From assembly GCA_023391015.1 (NCBI GenBank), contig JAEWBT010000143.1, positions 1-51,604 of the forward strand: a stretch of 51,604 bases of DNA, written 5' to 3'. Position 1 is the stretch's first letter. Every line of letters begins with the position of its first letter. Position numbers and translations under genes: made by a program. The notes beneath the pieces were generated by a model. It had not been told where the DNA came from and ran no database searches. It saw only the letters and a program-made list of their open reading frames with translations. This DNA is from Bacteroidota bacterium. GTDB taxonomy: Bacteria; Bacteroidota; Bacteroidia; Chitinophagales; Chitinophagaceae. Below are positions 8,315 through 16,897 of the stretch, in pieces.

Positions 8315-9214
8315 ATGGATCTTTCCAAAGCCTATCATATCATCCTCGCCAAGCTGCAATTGTGGCTGCGCGGTTTTATTGCCCTGCTGCCCAACATTGT
8401 CATCGCGGCCATTGTGGTAACCATCGGGCTGCTACTGGCCAAGTACCTCCGGCGCTTCACCCGCAAGATCATGGGCCGGTTTTCCAGCCATCAGGCGCTC
8501 ATCAACCTGACGGCTTCTTTTGTATCTATTGCCTTTGGTGCCACGGCAATTTTTATTGCCCTGAGCATTCTGAAACTGGACAAGGCCGTGACTACCATGC
8601 TGGCCGGCGCGGGCGTGATTGGGTTGGCCCTCGCATTTGCTTTTCAGGATATCGCGGCCAATTTTATGTCCGGCGTTTTCTTGTCCATACGCCGCCCTAT
8701 TGGTATTGGCGACATTGTAAAGGTGAAAGAACAGATGGGCATTGTGGAAGCGATTAACATGCGCGATACCGTGCTGCGAACGTTCCGGGGCTATCTGGTA
8801 ATTATCCCCAATAAAGATGTGTTTCAAAACCCGATTGAAAACTATTCGCGCTACAGAAAGCGCCGCTACGACCTGAACGTGGGCGTGTCGTATGCCGAAG
8901 ATCTGGAAGCGGTTAAAGATCTGACGCTCAAAACTTTGGCAGGCCTGGAAGGCCTTTCTCCGGATGAGACAACCACTTTGGTATACACCGAATTTTCCGA
9001 CAGTACCATCAATTTCACCGTTCGCCTCTGGACCGATCAAATTAAGCAGGGCGATTATCTGGACGTGGGGAGCCGCGCCATTATGCGCCTTAAAAAAGCC
9101 TATGATACAGCCGGAATCAGTCTGCCATACCCCATCCGGACGTTGGATTTTGGAATTAAAGGTGGGGTGTCGCTGGAAGAAATGCTGGCGAAAAAGCCGG
9201 AAACAGAGCGTTGA
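8315..9214 (+). CDS. Small-conductance mechanosensitive channel (MscS family)
   Basis: A 299-residue MscS-type channel that would release osmolytes across the inner membrane on hypo-osmotic shock. It has a short N-terminus, three hydrophobic segments (about residues 18-40, 64-85 and 89-115), the glycine/alanine-rich pore helix in MLAGAGVIGLALAFAFQDIA, and the conserved beta-domain start GDIVKVKEQMGIVEAINMR. Length equals the E. coli MscS class. It sits alone, divergent from the TamB-like gene. A TTTCCGGAAA palindrome follows its stop (about 9213-9222), and nothing else is evident in the 150 bp before the next gene. Confidence 0.95.
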   Translation: MDLSKAYHIILAKLQLWLRGFIALLPNIVIAAIVVTIGLLLAKYLRRFTRKIMGRFSSHQALINLTASFVSIAFGATAIFIALSILKLDKAVTTMLAGAGVIGLALAFAFQDIAANFMSGVFLSIRRPIGIGDIVKVKEQMGIVEAINMRDTVLRTFRGYLVIIPNKDVFQNPIENYSRYRKRRYDLNVGVSYAEDLEAVKDLTLKTLAGLEGLSPDETTTLVYTEFSDSTINFTVRLWTDQIKQGDYLDVGSRAIMRLKKAYDTAGISLPYPIRTLDFGIKGGVSLEEMLAKKPETER

Positions 9215-9365
9215 TTTCCGGAAAATTGCCGGAATAGGACCGTTCTTCCCCTTAATAAATCCGTATTCATCTGCAGCTTGTGGGGCGGAGCTTGCCGGAG
9301 TTCTGTTTTATCCATATCCCAAACACCGGTTTCCCCAACAGAATAAGGCGTAATTTTCGCCCCGT

Positions 9366-11492
9366 ATGCGAACACCTTCTTTGCTGCTGATCTCCCTGCT
9401 GTCTTCTACTATGGCACTGGCCCAAGACCCTTCTTTTAAAGGCAAATATCCCGAAACCGACTACAACACCGACAAAACCACCGATACCTATTTCGGCACG
9501 GTGGTGAAAGACCCGCTCCGCTGGCTGGAAGACGACCGCTCAGCCAAAACGATGGACTGGGTGAAGCGCCAAAACGAAACCACCGAAGCGTATTTAAGCA
9601 AAATCCCGTTCCGCCAGGCTTGGCGCGACCGGCTGACGCAACTGATTAATTACGAGCGCTACTCTGCCCCCTTCAAAGAAGGCGAGTGGACGTATTTCTA
9701 TAAAAACGACGGCCTGCAGGCGCAAAGTGTTTTGTATCGGCAGAAGGGCGATGGGAAACCGGAAGTTTTTCTGGACCCGAATACCTTCTCCAAAGACGGC
9801 ACCACATCGCTTTCCGGCGTTACGTTTTCCAAAGACGGCTCCCGCTGTGCCTATATGATTTCGGAAGGCGGCAGCGACTGGGGCAAAGCCTTTGTGCTGG
9901 ATGCCAAAACCAAAAAGCGCATCGGCACGCCGCTCGAAAACCTGAAGTTTTCTTCGCTTTCCTGGAAAGGAAATAACGGTTTTTACTACAGCACCTACGA
10001 CAAGCCGGAAGGATCCCAACTGACCGCCAAAACCGACCACCACAAGTTGTATTGGCACAACGTGGACGAGCCACAATCCAAAGACGCGATGATTTTTGGG
10101 GATGATGAGCAAAAGCGGCGCTACGTGGGCGGCGGCGTCACCGAAGACGAAAACTTCCTGGTGATTTCGGCGGCTAACGCAACCTACGGCAACGAGCTCT
10201 ATATCCGCAACCTGACGATGGAGCGCGCCCCGCTGATTCCCATCGCCACCGGTTTTGACTACGAGCAGGACGTGATTCACAGTGAAAAAGGCATGCTTTA
10301 CATCCTCACCAACCGCGACGCGCCGAACCGCAAACTGGTGAAAGTGGACGCTTCGAATCCCGTTCCGGAAAACTGGCAGACCGTGATTCCGGAAGGCAAA
10401 GCGCCGCTTTCGGTAACGACGGCGGGCGGAAAGCTGTTTGCCCAATACCTCAACGCGGCGATTTCGGAAGTGTATCGCTATGACCTTTCCGGGAAAAACG
10501 AAGGCCAAATTGAGCTGCCCGGAACCGGTACGGCAGGCGGATTTTCCGGAAAATGGAAGGACAAAGAGGTGTATTATGTGTTTAGCAACTACATCCAGCC
10601 GGCTACCATTTACCGCTACGATATTCCTTCCGGAAAATCCACGCTCTACAAAAAATCAAACGTCAAGTTTGACCCTTCGGGCTACGAAAGCAAGCAGGTG
10701 TTTTATACTTCCAAAGACGGCACGAAGGTGCCGATGATTATCACCAGCAAAAAAGGGCTTGCGCACAACGGCGAGAACCCGACGATGCTGTATGGCTATG
10801 GTGGATTTAACGTGTCGCTTTCGCCGAGCTTTTCCACCAGCATTGTTTCGTTTCTGGAGCAGGGCGGTGTGTATGCGGTGGCCAACCTGCGCGGCGGCGG
10901 CGAGTATGGCGATGAATGGCACAACGCGGGCACGAAGCTGCAAAAGCAAAACGTGTTTGACGATTTTATCGGTGCCGCCGAGTATTTAATTAAAGAGAAC
11001 ATTACTAAAAAAGAACGCCTGGCGATTTCCGGCGGCTCCAATGGCGGCCTGCTCGTGGGCGCGGCGATGACCCAGCGTCCCGACCTGTTTGGCGTGGCCT
11101 TCCCGGCGGTGGGCGTGCTGGATATGCTGCGCTACCACAAATTCACGGCGGGCGCGGGCTGGTCTTACGACTACGGCACGGCCGACGACAATGCGGAGAT
11201 GTTTACCTATCTCTACAAATACTCGCCGGTGCACAACGTGAAGGCGGGCACCTGCTATCCGGCCACCATGGTGATGACCGGCGACCACGACGACCGCGTC
11301 GTTCCGGCACACAGTTTCAAGTTTGCCGCTGAATTGCAAAAAGCCCAAAGCTGCGCTAAGCCCACGCTCATCCGCATTGAAACCAACGCCGGGCACGGTG
11401 CCGGAAAATCCACTGCACAGCAGGTTGCCGAGCAGGCCGATAAGTACGCGTTTATGTGGTGGAATATGGGGCTGGGGTATCAGAAGAAGTAG
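9366..11492 (+). CDS. Prolyl oligopeptidase (S9A), secreted
   Basis: A 708-residue serine peptidase with a signal peptide (MRTPSLLLISLLSSTMALAQ). An N-terminal beta-propeller (about residues 80-430) is followed by an alpha/beta-hydrolase domain. The catalytic triad is visible: Ser558 in GGSNGG, Asp in DHDDRVVP, His677 in NAGHGAG. The family cuts after proline in short peptides, here probably in the periplasm. A -7-like TAATTTTC lies about 8 bp before the ATG. The converging neighbour is a proton/oligopeptide transporter, so the pair plausibly serves peptide use. Confidence 0.96.
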   Translation: MRTPSLLLISLLSSTMALAQDPSFKGKYPETDYNTDKTTDTYFGTVVKDPLRWLEDDRSAKTMDWVKRQNETTEAYLSKIPFRQAWRDRLTQLINYERYSAPFKEGEWTYFYKNDGLQAQSVLYRQKGDGKPEVFLDPNTFSKDGTTSLSGVTFSKDGSRCAYMISEGGSDWGKAFVLDAKTKKRIGTPLENLKFSSLSWKGNNGFYYSTYDKPEGSQLTAKTDHHKLYWHNVDEPQSKDAMIFGDDEQKRRYVGGGVTEDENFLVISAANATYGNELYIRNLTMERAPLIPIATGFDYEQDVIHSEKGMLYILTNRDAPNRKLVKVDASNPVPENWQTVIPEGKAPLSVTTAGGKLFAQYLNAAISEVYRYDLSGKNEGQIELPGTGTAGGFSGKWKDKEVYYVFSNYIQPATIYRYDIPSGKSTLYKKSNVKFDPSGYESKQVFYTSKDGTKVPMIITSKKGLAHNGENPTMLYGYGGFNVSLSPSFSTSIVSFLEQGGVYAVANLRGGGEYGDEWHNAGTKLQKQNVFDDFIGAAEYLIKENITKKERLAISGGSNGGLLVGAAMTQRPDLFGVAFPAVGVLDMLRYHKFTAGAGWSYDYGTADDNAEMFTYLYKYSPVHNVKAGTCYPATMVMTGDHDDRVVPAHSFKFAAELQKAQSCAKPTLIRIETNAGHGAGKSTAQQVAEQADKYAFMWWNMGLGYQKK

Positions 11493-11547
11493 AGGCGAAG
11501 AAATAGCGGCACATCTTTTCCGGAAAATGGGTCTTTCCAAAATATAA

Positions 11548-11586
11548 AAAGAGATACGCTTCACACTTGGTGGAGCGTATCTCTTT
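11548..11586. terminator. Bidirectional terminator hairpin
   Basis: AAAGAGATACGCT (11548-11560) pairs perfectly with AGCGTATCTCTTT (11574-11586), a 13-bp stem with 13-nt loop between two convergent genes. On the minus strand it is followed by a U-rich tract, and on the plus strand by a weaker one. Confidence 0.8.
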
Positions 11587-11610
11587 CTTGATACATGGAG
11601 CTATGTTTTT

Positions 11611-13353
11611 TTACTTCACCCCTTTCTCGGCCATTACCCGGTTCAGCCACGGCAGCATTAGGAACGCCATCAGCGCGGCGGCCAGAAGCAAGATGGAATT
11701 AACCAGAAAGAAATTCGCTTTGTTTTCGTAGCCATACCACAAGCCCGCCAGCACCCCGCTGAGCTTGTTACCGATGGAAGTAGAAAGGAAAAAACCGCCC
11801 ATCATCAGGGCCGTGAAGCGCGGCGGACTGAGTTTGCTCACCAGGCTGAGGCCCATCGGACTGAGGCACAACTCGCCGACCGTTACCACGCCGTAGGTAA
11901 AGATGAGGTACCAGGCGGAGACCTTGACGGCTCCGTTCAGGCTTGCTTTTACGGCCAGCACCATCACCAAAGTAGAAAGCGCGGAAATCAACAAACCAAT
12001 AGCGATCTTGGAAGGCGTGGTGGGTTCTTTTCCCTTTTTTCGCAAGGCAGCAAAAACGGCTACCACAATGGGCGTTAGTAAAATTACCCATGCGGGGTTG
12101 ATGGCCTGAAACAGCTCCGGCGAAGCCACATGAACGGGCTGGTTGCCTGTGGGAACGGTTGCCGGGTCTGCGTTCCGGAAATAAACGTTTTGACCGATTT
12201 CTTTTTTCACTTTTCCGGCATCGTCCTTCACGGCGCGAAACTGCTCGTCATACACCGATACTTTCTGGGGCGTCGCCGTCAGGCTTTCGGTTTGGTAGAG
12301 ACCCACGGCCAGCGGTTGGGCTGGACCAGTGATCTGCCGGTCGGTGTAGTACTTGGCCCAGTTGGTGAGCGCCGTGCCGTTTTGCTTAAATACGGCCCAG
12401 AACACAATGCTGACGGCAAAAACAGCCAGCAGGGCGGCAATCGGGCGCTTCTCGCTGCTACCGGCCTTCGCCCAAAGGGAAACATAGAAAATCACAACCG
12501 GAATGGCGGCAAACAAAAACGCGTCGGTGCTGTGAGAATCCAACAAGGTTTTGCCTTCGCCCAGAATCAGCCCGGGAAGGAACCAACCCAGCGCACCAGC
12601 TACCAGCGCCGGCAAAAACACCGCCCCCAGTACTTGCTTGATAGACGAGCCGCCCTTCTCGCTGGACGCGTCCAGCATTCCGGAAGAAATCATTTCTTTC
12701 CGCTCGCCGGGCCGGATGTATTTCAGCCCCAGCGAAAACACGATCAGCCCAATAAACATGCCGATGCCTGCGGTGATAAACGCCGCCGGCCAGCTGTATT
12801 TGTTGCGCATAAAGGCTGCCAGAATCGGCCCGAAAAGCGCGCCGATATTGATACCCATGTAAAACAGATTATAGCCCCAGTCTTTGCGCTCTTTGTATTG
12901 CGGATACGAGTAGAGATTGCCGAGCAGGGTGGAAATAGAGGGTTTGAAAAAGCCGTTCCCAACCACAATCAGCCCCACGGCAGCGTAGAAGGAGGTCATG
13001 ACCGCGTCGTGAGAAAGATCCACTCCAAAGGCGCGCAGCACCGGAAAACCCAGCAGGAGATAACCCAACCCCATCAACACCCCGCCGATATACACGCTTT
13101 TGATATACCCCAAAACCTTGTCGGCCAGAAAGCCGCCGAGGAACGGCGTGAGGTAGGTGAGCGCGATAAACGTACCGAACACGTCGTAGGAAACCGTGTC
13201 AGCGATGGCCAGCCCGCCGCGGTCCACGTCAATCATGTAGAGCACGAAGATGCCAAGCATCAGGTAATAGCCGAAGCGTTCCCACATCTCGGTAAAAAAC
13301 AAATACGGCAACCCTTGAGGGTGTTTGCGAACAGGCGCAGCGGTCGTTTGCAT
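11611..13353 (-). CDS. POT/PTR2 family peptide:proton symporter
   Basis: A 580-residue MFS transporter of the proton-dependent oligopeptide family. It shows the PTR2 signature FFTEMWERFGYY near residues 20-31 (family ExxERF motif) and FYMGINIGALFGP in the first half. About 12-14 hydrophobic segments are present. A loop of roughly 100 residues between them contains a soluble insert (about residues 330-410), longer than in the second POT gene at 48954. It should import di- or tripeptides, matching the neighbouring prolyl oligopeptidase. The intergenic stretch beyond its start (13354-13550) contains two TTCCGGAA palindromes and nothing else recognisable. Confidence 0.94.
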   Translation of the reverse strand: MQTTAAPVRKHPQGLPYLFFTEMWERFGYYLMLGIFVLYMIDVDRGGLAIADTVSYDVFGTFIALTYLTPFLGGFLADKVLGYIKSVYIGGVLMGLGYLLLGFPVLRAFGVDLSHDAVMTSFYAAVGLIVVGNGFFKPSISTLLGNLYSYPQYKERKDWGYNLFYMGINIGALFGPILAAFMRNKYSWPAAFITAGIGMFIGLIVFSLGLKYIRPGERKEMISSGMLDASSEKGGSSIKQVLGAVFLPALVAGALGWFLPGLILGEGKTLLDSHSTDAFLFAAIPVVIFYVSLWAKAGSSEKRPIAALLAVFAVSIVFWAVFKQNGTALTNWAKYYTDRQITGPAQPLAVGLYQTESLTATPQKVSVYDEQFRAVKDDAGKVKKEIGQNVYFRNADPATVPTGNQPVHVASPELFQAINPAWVILLTPIVVAVFAALRKKGKEPTTPSKIAIGLLISALSTLVMVLAVKASLNGAVKVSAWYLIFTYGVVTVGELCLSPMGLSLVSKLSPPRFTALMMGGFFLSTSIGNKLSGVLAGLWYGYENKANFFLVNSILLLAAALMAFLMLPWLNRVMAEKGVK

Positions 13354-13554
13354 AGCGGGCGAAAATAATTCCGGAAAAATAGCGGATTCTGTCCAGAAAA
13401 AGCGTTTTGGAGATTCTTAAGAGAAAGACAGGTGCCGGAATAGATGCCCGTGACCCGCACCAGCCCTTTCGATATATAAATCTTTTGGCTACTTTTCCGG
13501 AAAAATGCTTCTTTATATGAAGGAAAGCCCGTGTACATACTTTTGGAGGGTCGA

Positions 13555-13680
13555 TGTAGTAACTAAAAATGGTATAGTAGTGCCGAAAAATGATGATGTA
13601 GTAATGAAATATGGTATAGTAGCATTAAAATAGAGTGATGTAGTAGTGATAATTTATATAGTAATGCAAAAATGTGGCTC
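13555..13680. repeat. Three 42-bp AT-rich repeats with TAGTA at 18/24-bp spacing
   Basis: Three imperfect 42-bp units begin GATGTAGTA at about 13553, 13595 and 13637. Each contains two TAGTA cores, which fall at 13557, 13575, 13599, 13617, 13641 and 13659, spacing 18, 24, 18, 24, 18. The block is AT-rich inside GC-richer DNA and lies about 190 bp ahead of the export operon. The remaining 13681-13867 shows no gene; it contains a TTTCCGGAAT copy near 13840. Confidence 0.75.
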
Positions 13681-13867
13681 TGAATCCATCAAACACACCT
13701 GTTTAAAGCACTTCAAACCGGCTGTTTTTTTCCTATTAGGTAGGTTTCCTTCATCTTTTAAGATTTTCTTTTCCTGCCGCCCCCTATCATTGCCATTCCT
13801 GTTTTATAAGAGCATCCTCTTATCCGGCTGCCGGTTTTCCGGAATTTTTTAGCCTTGGAACCTGCCT

Positions 13868-15532
13868 ATGGCCACACCTCAAAACCCCTTTCGGCTTTTG
13901 CTGGAACTGCTCCGCGACGAGCGCCACGAAATCCGGTCTATTTATTTCTACGCCATCCTTAATGGCCTGGTTGCCCTGGTACTTCCGATTGGCACCCAGG
14001 CCATTATTTCTTTCGTGATGGGCGGCGTGTTGTCGGTGTCGCTGATCTTGCTGATTGTTTTGGTGGTGGGTGCGACCCTTACCATGGGGCTTTTGCAGGT
14101 GAATCAGAAAAAAATTATCGAGAAAGTAGAGCAAAAAATCTTTGTGCGCTACGGCTTTCTCTACAGCCATACCATTCCCCGCCTCGACCTGCGCTCGACC
14201 CAGAATTATTACCTGCCCGAACTCACCAACCGCTTTTTCGACACCCTGACGCTGCAAAAAAGCCTTGCAAAGTTGTTGCTTTCCATTCCGGAGGCGGTAA
14301 TTCAGATTCTTTTCGGCCTGGTATTGCTTTCGTTCTACAATCCGGTGTTTATTGTTTTCGGTTTGTTGCTGCTGGCCCTGCTGGCGCTCATCCTGCGGTT
14401 TACAGGGCGGCGCGGCTTGGAAACGAGTCTGAAAGAAAGCAATTTTAAATACAAGGTGGTAGGCTTTCTGGAAGAACTGGCCCGCGCACCGGTGCCGTTT
14501 AAGTTTCAGCGAAAGTCTTTTCTGCACCTGCGCCGCACCGATAAACTGGTAAGCGGCTATATTGACCGCCGAACGGCGCATTTTAAAATCCTGCTGACGC
14601 AATACTGGGCCTTGATTATTTTCAAAGTCCTGATTACGACTGCCATGCTGGTTATAGGTTCGGGCTTGCTGTTAAAACAACAACTCAACATCGGGCAGTT
14701 TGTGGCTACTGAACTGGTAATCATCACGGTCATCTACTCTATTGAGAAACTGATTGCTTCGCTGGAAGTGGTGTATGACACGCTGGCCGCCGCCGAAAAG
14801 GTAAATAACCTGCCCGAAAAGCCACAGGAGCAGGACGGCAACTTCATGCTCACCGAAACCGACGGCATCAGCGTGCGGATGCAGGATCTGTATTTTTCTT
14901 ACCTCGGTGAAAAGCCCATTCTGAAAGGCATCAGCGCCACCATTCTCTCGGGCGAAAAGATCTTGCTCACCGGCACCACCGGTAGTGGCCGAAGCACGCT
15001 GCTGCGCGTGGTGAGCGGGCTGCTGCAACCCACCGAAGGCGTCTTGCTCTACAACGACATGCCTTTCCGGGAGTATAACCTCGACAGCCTGCGCTCACAT
15101 ATCAGCACGGTGTTTGAAACCGAGGAGGTTTTTGAAGGCACCCTGCAGGAGAATCTCACCTTTGGCGATGCACCGGAAGCTCTGCCACAGATCAAACAAC
15201 TGGCAGCGGTGCTCAATATGCAGGATTTTATTTTCTCGAATCCGGCAGGGCTTCAGCAATACATCCCCATGGCCGGCTCCGGACTTTCGCCGCGCATCAA
15301 AAAGAAAATCATGCTCTTGCGGGCCTTGCTCAACAACCCCCGGATGCTGGTGGTGGAAACGCCGGAGCAATACCTGAATGAAAGCGAACTGGAAGCCTTT
15401 GTGCAGTTTTGCAACACCCGCCTCGCGAACGTCACCTGTATCATCAGCAGCCAGGAGCCCGTGTTTATGCAGGCCGGTATGCGCGTGTTGCAGCTCAGCG
15501 AAGGCCTCACGGCAGGATCCCCCGAATCTTAA
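13868..15532 (+). CDS. ABC half-transporter with fully degenerate nucleotide-binding motifs
   Basis: A 554-residue protein with an ABC exporter layout: transmembrane domain (about residues 20-310, 5-6 helices) then a nucleotide-binding domain (about 330-550). No peptidase domain is present. Every catalytic motif departs from consensus: Walker A GTTGSGRST with Arg375 for Lys; Q-loop Gln replaced by Glu417; signature LSGGQ replaced by LSPRI (473-477); Walker B Asp replaced by Glu497; catalytic Glu replaced by Thr498; switch His replaced by Ser528. The fold and spacing are intact and the frame is clean. It heads an operon with HlyD- and TolC-type proteins (gaps of 6 bp, then overlap), suggesting a type I secretion-like exporter. 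Whether it hydrolyses ATP is doubtful. Confidence 0.85.
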   Translation: MATPQNPFRLLLELLRDERHEIRSIYFYAILNGLVALVLPIGTQAIISFVMGGVLSVSLILLIVLVVGATLTMGLLQVNQKKIIEKVEQKIFVRYGFLYSHTIPRLDLRSTQNYYLPELTNRFFDTLTLQKSLAKLLLSIPEAVIQILFGLVLLSFYNPVFIVFGLLLLALLALILRFTGRRGLETSLKESNFKYKVVGFLEELARAPVPFKFQRKSFLHLRRTDKLVSGYIDRRTAHFKILLTQYWALIIFKVLITTAMLVIGSGLLLKQQLNIGQFVATELVIITVIYSIEKLIASLEVVYDTLAAAEKVNNLPEKPQEQDGNFMLTETDGISVRMQDLYFSYLGEKPILKGISATILSGEKILLTGTTGSGRSTLLRVVSGLLQPTEGVLLYNDMPFREYNLDSLRSHISTVFETEEVFEGTLQENLTFGDAPEALPQIKQLAAVLNMQDFIFSNPAGLQQYIPMAGSGLSPRIKKKIMLLRALLNNPRMLVVETPEQYLNESELEAFVQFCNTRLANVTCIISSQEPVFMQAGMRVLQLSEGLTAGSPES

Positions 15533-15538
15533 AGCGCT

Positions 15539-16897
15539 ATGAAAACCATTCAGGAAATTCTTCGCCAAAAAGCGCCCGGCCTTCAGCTCTGGTCTTTCGA
15601 CGAGGTGTATCAGATCCACCGCAAAAGTCAGGTGGGCAAGTGGGTGGCCGGACTGGCCATTTTTCTGCTTGTCTTTTTATTTTTGCCGTGGACGCAAAAC
15701 ATCCGCGCCCGTGGCACCGTCACTACGCTGGATCAGGAAGGCCGGCCCCAACAGCTCAATGCCGTTATCGGCGGACGCGTGGTGAAATGGTATGTACGGG
15801 AAGGGCAACACGTGAAAGTCGGCGACACGCTGGCACAACTGGCCGAGATTAAAGATGCCTACCTGGACCCAGAGCTGCTTCAACGCACTCAGGCGCAGAT
15901 TGTGGCCAAAGAAACCTCGGTGGATGCCTACGGCGCGAAGATGGCCGCTACCGATGCGCAGATTCAGGCACTGGATGCCGGTCTGAATTTGAAACAGCAA
16001 CAACTTTCCAACAAATTGCGGCAAACAGCCCTCAAGGTGCAGTCCGACAGCATGGACCTGGTGGCGGCCACCAACGATTTCCGGATTGCCGAGCGCCAAC
16101 TGGAGCGGCAGCGCGCCCTGCGCGACAGCGGCCTTTCTTCTTTGCAACAGGTAGAGCAAAAGGTGAGTTATTACCAAAGCGCACTGGCCAAGCGCACCTC
16201 TGCCGAAATCAAATTTGCCAACACCAAAACCGACCTGGCCAATATTACAGTAGAGAAAGCTGCCGCCAGTCAGGAGTATGCCGAGAAAATGGCCAAGGCC
16301 CAGGGCGACCGCGCCGCAGCCCTTAGCGAGCAGGCCACCGGTCAGGGCGAAATCACCAAGCTGCAATCGCAGTATGCCAACTACCGGATTCGGGCCGGGC
16401 AATATTTTCTTACCGCGCCGCAGGACGGGCAGGTGATTGGCATTACCAAACAAGGCCTGAACGAAATCATCAAAGAAGGCGAGGCTTTGCTGACTGTAGT
16501 TCCGGAAAAAGGACGGCCTGCGGTCGAGCTTTTTGTGCGTCCGCAGGATTTGCCGCTTGTAGCCCCCGGCCAGCCGGTTCGTTTCCTGTTTGATGGCTAT
16601 CCGGCAGTGGTTTTCAGCGGCTGGCCCGAGGCTTCGTTTGGCATTTTCGACGGTAAAGTGGTGGCGATCGAAACGGCGGTGGGCGTCAACGGTTTGTTCC
16701 GGGTGCTGGTGGAAGAAGATCCCCACCAAAAGCCTTGGCCGCCCCGCCTTACGCTGGGCGGTGGTGCAGAAGGTATTATGCTGCTCCAGACCGTGCCCAT
16801 CTGGTATGAACTGTGGCGCAACATCAACGGCTTCCCGCCGGAGTATTACCAAACCGCCGCAGGCGACAAAACCAAGGGCGATGCGGCGAAAAAGTAG
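15539..16897 (+). CDS. HlyD-family membrane fusion (periplasmic adaptor) protein
   Basis: A 452-residue adaptor. It has a cytoplasmic N-terminus, one membrane helix (about residues 35-52, VAGLAIFLLVFLFLPW), a lipoyl/beta-barrel half (GGRVVKWYVREGQHVKVGDTL), a long alpha-helical hairpin with heptad-rich sequence (about residues 105-275) and the second lipoyl half (YFLTAPQDGQVIGI). It would link the inner-membrane ABC protein to the TolC-type channel across the periplasm. It starts 6 bp after the ABC gene and overlaps the next gene by 17 bp, so the three are probably translated from one message. Confidence 0.93.
   Translation: MKTIQEILRQKAPGLQLWSFDEVYQIHRKSQVGKWVAGLAIFLLVFLFLPWTQNIRARGTVTTLDQEGRPQQLNAVIGGRVVKWYVREGQHVKVGDTLAQLAEIKDAYLDPELLQRTQAQIVAKETSVDAYGAKMAATDAQIQALDAGLNLKQQQLSNKLRQTALKVQSDSMDLVAATNDFRIAERQLERQRALRDSGLSSLQQVEQKVSYYQSALAKRTSAEIKFANTKTDLANITVEKAAASQEYAEKMAKAQGDRAAALSEQATGQGEITKLQSQYANYRIRAGQYFLTAPQDGQVIGITKQGLNEIIKEGEALLTVVPEKGRPAVELFVRPQDLPLVAPGQPVRFLFDGYPAVVFSGWPEASFGIFDGKVVAIETAVGVNGLFRVLVEEDPHQKPWPPRLTLGGGAEGIMLLQTVPIWYELWRNINGFPPEYYQTAAGDKTKGDAAKK

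Noticed and set aside
12130..13368. 412-codon plus-strand frame opposite the POT transporter
   Set aside because: Shadow frame; His/Gln-rich product typical of antisense reading of membrane-protein codons.
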